From positions 593,346 to 657,345 of the forward strand of contig KN834772.1 in the NCBI GenBank assembly GCA_000827265.1: 64,000 nt of DNA, given 5' to 3'. The notes under the pieces were generated by a model. That model was given only the letters and a program-made list of their open reading frames with translations, was not told the DNA's origin and searched no databases. This DNA is from Collybiopsis luxurians FD-317 M1 (taxonomy: Eukaryota; Basidiomycota; Agaricomycetes; Agaricales; Omphalotaceae). The first letter of the stretch is position 1; every line of letters starts with the position of its first letter. Below are positions 24,331-35,906 of this stretch, piece after piece. A program made the translations under genes and the position numbers.

Positions 24331-24846
24331 CGCCATTCGACTCGTAAAAAAATCGTTCGGGGCGTAAAAACATCGTTCGACTCGTAAACATTACGTTAGA
24401 GTGGTAGAGAAGGCGTCCCCGTAGTTGCGATTAGAGTTTTCGAGTTGCGATTGGCGTTTTAGCGCGTGATCGTTTGCGGTGAATTGAAGCTAGGGTGAAA
24501 AACGCCATTCGACTCGTAAAAAAATCGTTCGGGGCGTAAACACATCGTTCGACTCGTAAACATTACGTTAGAGTGGTAGAGAAGGCATCCCTGTAGTTGC
24601 GATTAGAGTTTTCGAGTTGCGATTGGCGTTTTAGCGAGTGATCGTTTGCGGTGAATTGAAGCTAGGGCGAAAAACGCCATTCGACTCGTAAAAAAATCGT
24701 TCGGGGCGTAAACACATCGTTCGACTCATAAACATTACATTAGAGTGGTAGAGAAGGCGTCCCCGTAGTTGCGATTAGAGTTTTCGGGTTGCGATTGGCG
24801 TTTTAGCGAGTGATCATTTGCGGTGAATTGAAGCTAGGGTGAGGAT
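24331..24846. repeat. 172-bp tandem repeat, three copies, CpG-rich
   Basis: Three consecutive copies start at 24331, 24503 and 24675 (cgccattcgactcgtaaaaa) and differ at only a few positions. Each contains two variants of tcgttcg followed by cgtaaa, an ttacgttagagtggtagaga block and gttgcgattagagttttcg. The array is unusually rich in CpG compared with the other repeats of the window. Some copy differences are CG to CA or TG changes (for example ctcgtaaaca against ctcataaaca). No coding capacity seen. Confidence 0.92.
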
Positions 24847-27460
24847 GGGAGGCAAGGGAGACGTTGAGGTGATAAGGGAGGGTGAATATAACGTTTAGGA
24901 AGTGAGGGAGGTGCTAGAGATACCCAAAAAGAAGAAGAAAAGGGGCGAATGGGGCGAAAAAAGCAAAAAAAAAAGATAGAAAAAGCGCAAAAAAGCGCAA
25001 AAGAAGTGAAAAAAAAAGTGGAACAAAGTACTCACCATTTTATTCTGCTTAGGATAGACTAAAGAATGTGGAAAATGATGTAAGAAGAGCCTGGAAATGG
25101 GGACAAGAATTGTGTGAGCCACTGACAAAAATGTGGCAAAAAGGTTGACTCATCCAAAAATTCTCTCCAGCCCTCTGAACTGTCTCCTGAACCTCCCAGA
25201 AAAGAGTTCCTATGCTTCTGGATCCAAGTGAGTGCCTTGAGAAAGCTTGGAGAACAGTCAGCTTGAGGGCTAAAATTCTGGCTCATCCAGCCAGAAAAAC
25301 ACCCTAAATCTTACCTTCAGCCCAGCCACTGAGATTCTTGAAGGATCTAGATATGCTCAGCAGCAAGATGTGCCTAGAGAGCTGTTGAGGAGGATGTGGT
25401 GGTGGTAGGTGAAGAAAGAGAGGCAAAGAAGTCACACCACCGCTTAGTCGTAGTGATGGCATGACCTCCAGCAGCCCCCAGCGCGCAAACGGCGATTCAG
25501 ATGCACAATACATGCAAATTAGTGTATGGCAGAGTGTACACAGCCTGTAGAACATTTTTACCATGTAAAATCAATGCAATGGATTTGATTTTTGGCGCCG
25601 GACACGACTTTGATCCAGAAACCGCGCCCCCATAGCGGTAAACGCGCTATAAACAAGAAATTAGCAGGTGATCATCTTGAGAAAAAGATAGATAATGCAA
25701 TTTTAACAACTAACAATCGGTTAATGGTCGTAAAAAGTTGAACAAATTGAGAAAATTGAACAAATTCCGGATTATTTTGCCTCAGAGCGTGTTTTTGAGG
25801 CATGATGTAGGTGATTGGTGCACTTTAAGTTAGATTCGAGAAGAAAGAAAGAATTCATACCTAGTAAGGATCTTAGAACCAACATAATTATCAGCCAACA
25901 CTGTATTCTCTACGTTATTCCTACCGAAGACCTGGAACATATAACGACACCTGCCATTTTTGTACGATAAATGCCGGAGTAGGGGTGGGCGCTAATCAAA
26001 CGCGCATTTACTAACGTTACCGATAAACCTTCGATGCAGTATCCATGTGCACGAGTTGATCATCCCGGTACTAGGAGAAGATAAATATGGAAGATACCGG
26101 GGTAGTTCCGAGCATTGCAGATGATTTGGACGGATATGCAGGGAAAAAGGTGGTGGCGTCGTGCTGCCGCAATCCCTTGCTGACGCAAAAGAGTACTGTG
26201 GCATTGAAGAGCTCCATGCACTATTTTTCTTTGAATCATTCATTAGAGCTGAATAGAGATCTTATAAGGAAAACCATACCATACCAATTGGTCTTGAATA
26301 CAAAGTGACTTCCAAGTTTCGGAGGAGTCGAAACCAAGACAGGAGACGAAAGTTTTCGTATCCTGGGACCAGTTGGACGATGAATGACGCACGCTCATTT
26401 CTTACCCGGTGAAAGTTCCAGAGGGAGCAAACTTGCACATCGCAGTATACTGTCGGTATCCGTTTCATCTCGGATCTCATGAAGCCTATGATGGCCCATA
26501 AGAATGAAAGAGTCCTTCAGAAACAGTAAAAATTATTCTTTCCGTTTCTTCCCGCTCGTTCCCGATCAGGTCCTGATCTTCACCGACAATCGGGACTGCG
26601 ATGAACGCATTGCAATGTGAATTGTTTTCTTAAAATTTACGATACCTCTCGAACCTGCCTAGGGAGTTGAGGAGTGGCTTCTATTGCATTCCGACGAACA
26701 GTCAACTTTACTTGAAGGAAGGAGGAAGGAGTGTTCATTAGAGTTTTTTCATACCTCGTATTTCTATTTCCCCTATAACCATTTTCGAATTTGTCTCTCT
26801 CCCAAATGTTAGATACTACTTATGACTCTGAGCCATGCTTGACCCTCAATTCTCCTCAGGAATTGAAGAATTTCATTATTTGATGTGGAAATGCAGGATA
26901 CATGGTATGCAAAGACTACTTTATGGTATATCATTTATAGTATTCTCAGATTGTTAATGCAATCTTGGGAGGTCCTCTGAAACAGAGTATGGGATGAGGG
27001 AAGGGTTTGAAGAAGACAGTCGATAGAGAAAAGCGGGGAATGAAAGCAAAGTCGGCTGGAATGATTCGCTTAAGTACTCTCCGTGGGTGTCTATCCCGAA
27101 TTCTCAGGCATGTGGGCGCCTATATTGACCCACTCATTTGCTACTGTTCCCTCCTGCAGTTGGTGGTCGTTGCAGTCTGGGGTACTCCCGACTGCTGGAT
27201 GGAGACTCGGATTTTTTCCAGTCTCAGGTGGTCAGCGAGGTATCCTCGCTGATATTGGTAGTGTCATTTTGGGTTGGGTTGGACAATGAAATGTCATTGC
27301 CGGTAGATTCAGCGTGCAGGTACTACTGCACTTCGTTACTGTTGCCAGCTACTCAGTAACTCTGGCTAGTTCACGTCTGGGACGGGAATATATTTTCATC
27401 ACTGTCATTTCACACCATTCGGAGCTTCCATCGACAAGGTTATTACTCTACGACAGCTAA
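24847..27460. other. 2.6 kb without a supported gene
   Basis: Starts with a purine-rich, A-run-rich stretch (24890-25025). It continues with sequence that has scattered short open stretches on both strands, none with motifs or good splice joins. Near 25600 and 25975 there are short GC-rich islets. The last part (27000-27460) precedes the KDZ relic and may be part of that element. Confidence 0.35.
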
Positions 27461-30400
27461 CTAGGCAGTCTTCTCCAACCTTTTGCGAAGATTCAAAATC
27501 TGGAGTCTATTCCATACCGAGATGAAAACCCAGGTGTAAATCGTAGCCCGGACTTGCCCCATATAACTCACGGACTTCCGAATTCTAGTTAAACCGCTGT
27601 TCCCGCATTCTGCGGCGCTGGAGTTGATCGCTATCAAGTCTGGGTCAACAGCTGTATACGTCTTCAAGAAAGCTGCTGTCGAACACTTCGTATGACCAGG
27701 TACGTGAAAGCTATCAATGACGAACTGGGTATCTGCGAAAAACTGTGGCTCACGCGTCCAGCAGTACGGCCCTAAGGCACAAGCGAAGTCATACACAATG
27801 CGCTTGGGAGCTGTTGGCCATCGTGTTATGATAGCGGAAAACACGTCATTTCTGCCTTCTCCGACGGGAATGCAGTGGAAGCCATAACAAATACTATGGC
27901 TACACCAACAAGCCATAATCCCCCCTGTCAAGCATTTTTGCGAATAGGATTCGTAATATTTTCTGCAAGTTCCAATCCGCTCTTTATTAACGTCGGAATG
28001 CCGATCATGGGGAAGTTTCGGGTATCTGGGTCGGAAACGTATCTGCGGTAAATGGTAAAAACAACCTGTCTGATGTTCCGGTAAGTGATCATTTTCCTGC
28101 AGCGTAGCCTACAAACTTACCCTCTCCCAGTCCCGAATTTCGGGACTGCTGTCAGATCGGCGGAATGTTTCAGGGGGCTTAAGCAGAAGGGGCTCCTGAT
28201 TATTATTCAAAAGCATTTCGAGTACAGCGGCCGCGCGGACCAGCATCCACTGAGCGACCCCCAAGGTTTCCGGCGCGTAATTTCCTTCATTGGTGTATTC
28301 TATGTGTAAAATTGTATAAAGTGTTGGGACCCCCAGGAGTCCTGCATGGTTATTTGGTGTGGGCTCTTTGAGGAATGTCTCGAGCTTTCTCAAAACTGAA
28401 CGAGTCATAGTCTGCATTGTCGACTTGTCCGATGTCAGCTATCAAAGCAATAATTCAGGTGTATTTCAAGGGTACAAAGGTTGTATCACGTGCCACTTTG
28501 AATAGCGCGCTATACGCCTGCGCTGGCTTCCACTGACAATTGTCGAGTGCCCCATGTCCCATCCGCCTCCTAAACAGTTTTTTCAGGTGCGAACTTTGGC
28601 TTTCCAACCATGGGTAGAGCTCTGTCTCTAGCATCCTGGCACGTTCAATGGTTGCTTCAAGTATCTGCTCCTGATCTTCTTGCCTGATCCCCTTCTCAAT
28701 CTTCAACCCACCGTCGTGAATCCATTCCCGTAGCCTGCGACGCATTTTCCCATCCGGAAGCCACTCTTGCTTCGATGACGACCTGCTAGGGCGTTCCGGA
28801 GCCTGGCTAGACACCATTGTCGGGGGCTCCAACTCCGCGTTAACAAATTTTCGTCCGAATGATATCGAGACCCCGCCCCAAATGACATTCTCTGGGAACA
28901 CTCCACAGAATGGACAAGATTTATCATTTTCGAATTCTATTAGTCGTGCGTACGTGAACCAGCTGGCTCGGAAGAGCCCCTCGTTGGCGAACGGGATCAC
29001 AGACTCTGATTCTTCGTAACGGCGAGCCACCTGGTTGACCCACGGCATAAAAGGAGTCTCAGAGCCGCTGAACGCGCTGATGTACTCATTCAGCAACTCA
29101 TGAGCAAAAAGTGCTGAATTGTTGAAATTGAAGAGACCTAGGCCCCTAGGCTCTGGTCCAATGTACCGATGGCGTTCGACTGGACACCTGGGGCAGGGCT
29201 GGAGTTCGATTTCTACCTGGAAGGCCTGCGTCAATGTATAGACAGTGCATGCTCTCGTTAAGGTCGGTTTATCTGGGTTATAGAATGAACGCCCGCCATC
29301 TACACAGGCGCATGATGCATACGAGGACAGTCCTAAGCGCTCCGGTGCTGTTCGTAGCGGTTTTGGTTGGCCGTAAATTTTCTTCTCCTCGGGTAACATG
29401 CACCAACGAGGGGGGATAACCGGGAGATATGAAATGGCCCGCAGCTCTTTTGCAGAGAAGACCTTCTCCCCAGCTTAATGTCATTTTCAATTAGCTTCCG
29501 ACTCAATGACTTATGTACCAATATTGACTCACAAATATCTTTGCCTTGAGAGTAACTCAGTTCTCCGGTCCTATCATTATTGCCTAGTAACTTCCGTTGC
29601 ATGTATTCGCAGGCCACTTCGATATGGACGCACGAAGTACCTTCTCTTCGGGAACATTGCCATTTTCCGGCTCCGTCATCTGTTCCCTCATATCTGACAA
29701 AAACTCGATGGGATAGGGCAACCAGCCCTTCCGATTGGGCTACGGAGAATAGCAACACTGAACGACCTTCATCGAGTGCTCCATTCTCCTTCAAGAACAA
29801 AATGATTTTAGGGCATGGTCCTACTTTATGTGTGTTAGAACCCAATCAAAAATGACAAAACATGCTTGCACTTACCCTCAGCGCTGGCCCGTTCACTAAA
29901 GTCACACGCGCCGTAGGCCAAATAATAACACTTGTGAATGCAGTGCCATGTCCCAGCTGAGCATCTGCACACTAGTTTTGGATTATCTTCTGAGCCCGTT
30001 ACTTCAAAATGGTACCATTGGTGCTATTTGAGTAATAAGACAAAATGGCAGCGAATACCAAGAATATGATCACATTGCCTTGGCCCATATCCCGTATCCA
30101 CCCTTCTACCGCGAATAACCTCCCATGCAACCTGACAAAACCGACACTTTCGCTCTGAACGGACTCGGCATACATTTGAAAAGCTTCGTCTGACTCGATG
30201 TTGGATGTAGCGGAAGTTGTATTCACATTAAACGTTACTTCCAGAACTTCGTCTAAGGATTGATTTAGTGGTGTCTCCAATAGGTCTTCCACATTTTGAG
30301 GGGTTTCCATAACCGTCTCCGTAGTTACAGTCCCAGCTCCTTTACCGTGAGTATTGCGTCCCATCCCTTGGCGGCGAATGAGTGGGTGCTGAGACTGTTT

Positions 30401-30571
30401 TCGCTGCCTCTTTTGAGGGCTGGCGACTTGATCTTTGTTGTATGCCCTTTGGCCTGGATGGCGAAGCTGCTCTGGCTCCTCGTCGGCCCATCTTAGAGAG
30501 GGCAGTTCGGGAGGGACCTCTTGGATGCTCACGCGTCGTTTCATGGTAGTGTGCTTCCATTCTGTACTCAT
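27461..30571 (-). pseudogene. KDZ-type transposase with CxC5-like cysteine clusters, damaged
   Basis: Read leftwards from ATG 30569-30571 (MSTEWKHTTMKRRV) to a stop at 27461. A basic disordered start is followed by cysteine clusters: VCRCSAGTWHCIHKC, WQCSRREGTSCVHIEVAC, ASCACVDGG and PCPRCPVERHRYIGPEPRGL. The part RHRYIGPEPRGLGLFNFNNS with ETPFMPWV is the CxC5 region known from KDZ transposases. The catalytic part near 27500-27930 has YDFACALGPYC, a histidine-rich FHVPGHTKCS and NSSAAECGNSGL, with the D, D and E of the KDZ core. A 51-base intron at about 28060-28110 removes an apparent TAG. Real damage: a TGA at 28455-28457 and a one-base insertion near 28415 between IADIGQVDN and TMTRSVLRKL. 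I therefore call it a recent pseudogene; an alternative 64-base intron could rescue it. Confidence 0.75.
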
Positions 30572-30642
30572 TTCCTTCCCTGTGCTTACTCAGCAATAAT
30601 TTGCCCATTTTTAAGGGAAATGTTTGCTTTTTTTCTCTGACA
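30572..30642. promoter_or_regulatory. 71-base divergent promoter between the KDZ gene and its neighbour
   Basis: Only 71 bases separate the start codons of two genes pointing away from each other. Both 5' UTRs and any shared control element must fit here or overlap the coding ends. Confidence 0.5.
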
Positions 30643-32324
30643 ATGGCTCGTACTACTTCTCCCAAGAATGCCACTGCTAACCCTAGACCTTCTGCTCGTC
30701 GGAGTCCACGAAAGCTAACGAATGGTTCCGTGCGCTCCAGTACACAAAAAAGTCCGGGTCGCACTAGTCCCCAGAAGTCTCGCAGTCGTGTGGCTCGGCC
30801 CAACCCTCGAAATCCTGTAAATGTGGCTGTGGACACTTCCAAGCGTGGCAAACCCCGTCACTGTCGAAAATGCGACGGGAATCCGTTGATAACCTCGTCG
30901 GATTGTAAACATAGCAAGGTTTACATGGACTTGGTACGCAATTTCATTATGATTTTTTCTTTTTCTACCGGGGGACAGTTAGATCATTTACTAAAATTTG
31001 ACCTTTTTGTCTTCCAGTTTCGCATTTTGGAAAAGCAAGGCATCAAGTTGTTTCATGGGATTTCTTTCCCAGATTTACAGGCCCTTCGAGACAACAACAC
31101 GCCAGCTACAGCCTCGAATGGACAAAGGAGTGAATCTGCGGTTGCATCTATCTTAGCGGGAAACCCAAATCTACCCCACGCAGCACCCAACCTTTTACCT
31201 TCTTCGAGGGGTGTGCAGGCGTACGGGATTCCTCCCTTCGGGCCCGATTCTCCTTTCGTGTCTCGCTCCCCCGAAGTCTCTTCTCCCCAGTGGCCTCCTC
31301 CAACACAGGCGTCGATCTTTGTTGACATATCGGGGCATGGCCTGCGCCCTCAAACTCCCTTACGCAGAAACGAGGACGATATGGCTTTTGTTTCTCGCCC
31401 TCCAAATGACAGCTTTCAAATCGACGCCAATCCTTTGGCATTTACCGACCTCGATTCTGTACCAAACTTAGATGCAGGAATTCCAGCCCATTCGCCTCTC
31501 CTACCTTCCACTCCGTCTAGTTCAACCCCTACTTTCGAGTCTCATTCTGTTGCCAATCTGGATCAACACCTTCTGCCCTTGCCGCCTTCAAGTCCTCCCA
31601 CGGTTTCCTCTATAGTATCCCCTCAAAGTTCCCCCTCAAAGCCTAAACGTACCAGTCGACCCTCTCAAAAGCATGCAATTCATGGTCGTGTACAGGGTGC
31701 TTTCAGGGGTTCTCGCCAATGGGGTAAGGAAGAATTCTACCTTTGTGTAATTATTTGCTAACTATGTAGCACTTCCAGACATTGTCAGAGATAGGGCCAT
31801 TCCCCTGGTTCGAGAAGAAGTCGCTGACTCAACTAGGAGGTACCGTCAACAAATTGAAAACATTATATGTCGGGTCAGTCACAAATTACTCTATGAGTTG
31901 CAGTTTCATTTCATTCTATTTCAATTAGTGCGAACGACTGGGCGAAGAAACCGGATGTTGGATCTATATAGCAGCCCAACATCCCCACGCCCATGAACTA
32001 TTTGCGAATTACACCTCTCGTCGCTTGAGCCTTGACCACATTCCACTCTTGGATGAAATTCACAACTCGATGAATCGGCTATTTGTTTCCCTTCAACGAT
32101 CTCGTAGAAGTAATGCGGCAGAACTTTCGGCCGATCTTTTATTTAAAGAGGCTGCCTTGACCCAATCCCAGACTGAAGTGGCTGGGCTTCGTGCAGAGAA
32201 CGGACGTCTCCAGGAGGAGCATCATAGGCTCCTGCAGGAAGCTCAATACAACACTGAGCTTATCCGCAAATTACAGGAGATTAGGAGGCCCCAAGAAAAT
32301 GATACCTCTAATTCTGAATCGTAA
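30643..32324 (+). CDS. Coiled-coil protein of unknown function, KDZ neighbour, 498 residues
   Basis: Four exons: 30643-30933, 31018-31723, 31770-31873 and 31929-32324, summing to 499 codons. The start is ATG 30643 (MARTTSPKNATANPRPSARR). The N-terminal 70 residues are Ser/Pro/Arg-rich and basic, like an AT-hook-style tail, followed by a small C-rich knuckle (RHCRKCDGNPLITSSDCKH). The middle is Pro/Ser-rich. The C-terminal third is conserved-looking (ERLGEETGCWIYIAAQHPHA, then FANYTSRRLSLDH) and ends in a coiled coil (LRAENGRLQEEHHRLLQEAQ). I recall similar anonymous proteins in Agaricomycete genomes but no function. Divergent placement 71 bases from the KDZ gene suggests it may belong to the same mobile element; this is an inference. 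Confidence 0.65.
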
Positions 32325-34044
32325 TACCGAAATACGTCGGCTGACCATTCTGTCTCCAGTAATTTATTCTGTCCTTTCAATTCTTTGGACAGCATCCCTG
32401 TCAGAATATATTTGTCTCCAGCATCACGTGTAGACCCTCATCGTTTGTTTCTTCCCCACCATGGTTCAGTGTTACCTGTCCTTGCTGGGTTGAGTGAAGG
32501 TTAAGCCCTCACTTACAATAATACAGTACATAATATCTCTTGTACTTCTTCATTGTTTTCTCCAAACTGCGACAGAATTCTGAGTTGAGAAGGACTGAGA
32601 ATCAGCCGGAGGGTTTCATTCGGAAGGTAGATTCGTTCTTTTTGGTACCTTTCCAGTCGATATCCTTTGGTTCAAGTCCGTCTACCGCTGACCCGAGCCA
32701 ACGTTTTAACGTCTTACCATGATTTACAATGGGAGTGTGTTATTCGACTTCCCCTTCAGCGAACGAGCACGCCAACGCACTTCACCATGAACCAAGACCC
32801 TGCTTTGAGCGTTGCTAGCTGTCTACTACCTGCGTTTTTTTTTTTTTCATTAATTCAGTTTTATTCAAAGATAAAAGTTCCAAGCCACTTTCCACCTGTG
32901 AGGTTACAGCGGAGTCTCAATGCTGCAGCTTCATTGAGTCATTTTGTATGTAGCCCTGAATGACCTTTTTTTCTTCCCCCGCTTCTAATATTTCTCCCTA
33001 CATTCAGTTCATTCACTAAATCATATGTTTCAGATCTCGCCTCTCTCTTCCCTAATCAAACCGTCGAAACTTCCATCAGGTGGGAATTAGGCCATTGGAC
33101 AGATCCGTCGATTTCGAGGTCTGGAACGACGGCCAGGGGCGGCTCCATGTAAGTCTGGCAGTGCATATATCGCTTAACCGAACGACCTTCAGCTGTCGAC
33201 TATCAGCTTCGGGTGAACCAGTTGGCCAAGTGGTGGGCGGGAAGGACACTCTGTAGATATCGGATAACTGCTAGCCATCCTGCGGATTGACTTAGATTCG
33301 GGTGAACCGGTCGATGAGATAGAATTCATCTCGATTTTTCCGACCTCAATTAAAGTAAGACTTTCCAGGCCACGGAGACCCCTACCGTCAGCAAAGAGTC
33401 CCGTTTGACATGTAAGTGTTTTGGTTCACGCTCTATCCCACGCTGCTACCGTACTAATCAAGGTTCATCGGTCAGGTTCAGCGGAAATTTCACTCTACCT
33501 ACTCAGTTATTACTCAGGCATAGTAAAGGGAGGAATTTTCTTGACGAATGGAGTTTTGCGGAGTCGAACAAATGAAGATGAGGTTGTGTACCGTCTTCCG
33601 ATAACCCGGGATCGCAGATCGTGTTCGTCTCTTTGTTTGATTCTCCGCCATCGCTAATGTCAAATTCATCAGCACGTCAATTATAAACGCCATGGACAAA
33701 TTCTATTGGTAATCACAACAAGACTGAGGCCCCAGGATGTCTGTCGGCTTGAGTCAGGACAGACAAGGGAAGAGATTGAAATAGACCGGAACAGAATCGA
33801 GAGTAACGTTAAGGACGGAGCGGAAGATCATGTATCAAGAGGTATGAAGACGCAGGTGGTGCTCCACGGACTAGCGAATCATTGACAGTTGTGCAAACCA
33901 GCAAAGTTACATTTAAGAATATAATTGGTATGTGTATGCGCTCATGTTCTTGCCCCAAAATATACTAATTCTGAGGCTCTCATTCTCACACCGTGGTCGA
34001 TCTTACCTGGTCAATCTTACCTGGTGTCCTGTCTCTACCCCAGC
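32325..34044. other. Spacer upstream of RPA3
   Basis: 1.7 kb with a T-run near 32837-32849 and no supported gene. Short open stretches at 32667-32963 and 33421-33657 have no motif. A CACGTG lies at 32424-32429. Confidence 0.4.
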
Positions 34045-34724
34045 ATGTCGTCCCCCAGTCACCGGCTTCTTGAAGAGTACAACGGTATCAGTCCCCTTGT
34101 CAATGAGGAGTTGCTGCATCGGTTTGTCGATAATTATGTCCGCCTTCCTTGTCGCCTTCTTTCAGTGAGTTTTGTTTGGTAAAGTATACTCATTCGTTAC
34201 GCTAACATGGTGTACATTTAAGGATCATGGCGAGACCATTGTTGTCCTAGCAAGTGATGGAAGTGAAGTCTTGGTCCAAACAAACAACACTAAATGCCAA
34301 GTACGCACTTAACTTTTAGCATGATGCGTTCCTCTATTCATTTTCCACTTAAGACGATTTCTCCGTTCACATTATACCTTGAAGTTCTCGCTAAAGTATG
34401 CGTAATTGGTCAGGAAAAATGTCTCTTGGCTGTTAGGATCACAAATTCGGGTCTAAATATGGGTTCGTTATATTTTTCTTCGTTATAAATTCTAGTTTTA
34501 CCAACAAGTATTCCAGATCTACAGCGAATTAACCGCATTGTGAAGCTCATACATACCCACCCCTGCGGCGATGAGGTTTTCAACATCTCCGGCCAACAGA
34601 CAAAGGTACATTCTTCATTCTTGAAATAACTCAATCCTTTCCTCATTACTCCTCTCAGCAAGAAGAGCTGGGTGCATACACTGAAGCCCTTCTCTCTTGG
34701 CCAAGTGAAATCTCTACAGTCTAA
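34045..34724 (+). CDS. RFA3: Replication protein A subunit 3 (RPA14-like), 153 residues
   Basis: Five exons: 34045-34164, 34223-34300, 34354-34462, 34517-34605 and 34659-34724, summing to 154 codons. The protein starts SPLVNEELLHRFVDNYVRLP and continues with an OB-fold: CRLLS, DHGETIVVLASDGSEVLVQT, a FTLYLEVLAKV strand, LAVRITNSGLNMDLQRINRI, and the closing helix VKLIHTHPCGDEVF. This is the layout of Rfa3, the smallest subunit of the trimeric single-strand DNA-binding complex RPA, acting in the nucleus in replication, repair and recombination. The family is about 110-130 residues; here a short QEELGAYTEALLSWP tail is added. The assignment rests on the OB pattern; the sequence is poorly conserved across fungi as usual for this subunit. 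Confidence 0.75.
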
Positions 34725-35353
34725 TACTAGTGATATCTTTTTGTACGTGTAGACGCAGAGCCTCCTTTTGTACAGATATGTGTGGAATACAGAGTCATGG
34801 TGGTTTTGAATGAAAATTTTCGGTCCGACGCTTGACTAGGGACTCAGTTCTCCGTGATGGGAAGCTGCTTCCGTACTGGTCCAAGCTGTTTATCCCAGCA
34901 TTTCAGTTCAAATCGAACATTTTATCAGAATATCATAACCGTAACTACATTCAAAAACTAATACAATTTGATAAGCATTTTTCTCTCGCCCTGGGAAGTA
35001 CGCGTAAGACACCAGATTCGATAGTCAAAGAATTATGGGGCAGGCACGAATCGACCAGAGGTACGACGAGCACGCAAACTGTTATTGCTGCGGTCAGTAC
35101 CCAGGCCATTGCTAGGACGTCCGCCATGCTGCCTGTTCGGCAAATGTAAGAGTGCGCTAATAAGCGTTCGTCTGGTGCCTCATGAGTATTTAAATATTAG
35201 AAACAGAACGAAACTCGCACTGGTTCACAATTTTACTCTTCATCTGCTCGTTCTCTAGTGCTAATGCCTCCATCCTCGGAAGGTAAACTTCAGTCTTGCT
35301 GGTGGCCACAAAGTTAGTAAGATTTGGGACAGATTAATAACTCACGAGTATAG
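34725..35353. other. Spacer
   Basis: About 630 bases after RPA3. Plus-strand open sequence at 34832-35149 has no ATG-led frame with recognisable content. Presumed 3' UTR and intergenic sequence. Confidence 0.35.
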
Positions 35354-35906
35354 TTACCATGTCTCAATAACAGCTTCGAGTCGTTTGTTCTTGGCCAGGA
35401 GCTCATCGTTTTTGGAGATCAAGTCGTTAAACATACGAGCGAGCTCCTGATAGGCTTTTCCAGACTGGCTAATCGTTGTGACCCAAATAAGTTCACGCGC
35501 GGATGAATCTAATCCAAGAAAAACCTCACAAATTTTGAATAACAGTTTCAAGTCGATTGTTACACCTCCGAAGATCCATATTCAGGTTGAGCACCAACGC
35601 CAGTCGGTCTTTCAGGTGATTGACTTCAGTTATCACAGAATTTTTGTCTTGTTCGGACATGGATGAAGCGACAGGTCTCTTTTGTTGAGCAAGCTTTGCT
35701 GAAGAGGGAAAATCGAATTCGGTCTTTCGATAAGCGCGCATGATTTTTTTCCTTTGAGTCACGTCGTTCCCGTGATTCATAGAAAACCCGTTGGCCCATG
35801 GCGTACGAGAAAATGAGTCTGGCAAAAAGTTAAGTGAAGATGAGGAATGAACCCTTGAAGGTGGGTGGAACTCAGACCAATTCACGCATAAGTGACTGCC
35901 CCCCAC
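35354..35906 (-). CDS. Possible small coiled-coil gene with an internal duplication
   Basis: Two open stretches follow each other on the minus strand. The first (35526-35906) ends LNMDLRRCNNRLETVIQNL and the second (35354-35551) ends NDELLAKNKRLEAVIETW. The two endings match at DNA level (acgacttgaaactgttatt against acgactcgaagctgttatt), so one is a duplicate of the other. Charged heptad-like content suggests a coiled coil. No function recognised; an ATG at about 35733 (MRAYRKTEF) is a possible start. Whether an intron joins both parts or this is a decayed gene is unclear. Confidence 0.3.

Noticed and set aside
22843..24846. CRISPR-like arrays
   Set aside because: The repeats are directly adjacent tandem units without unique spacers, in a eukaryotic gene context.
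24890..25128. Minus-strand frame rich in Phe and Leu opposite an A-rich stretch
   Set aside because: A translation of A/G runs; no start context or domain.
28060..28111. Apparent in-frame TAG in the KDZ transposase
   Set aside because: A 51-base GT..AG intron (GTAAGT to CATCAG) removes it and joins RDWER to TGCFYHLPQ in frame, matching the expected family sequence; only the TGA at 28455 and the nearby one-base shift were kept as damage.
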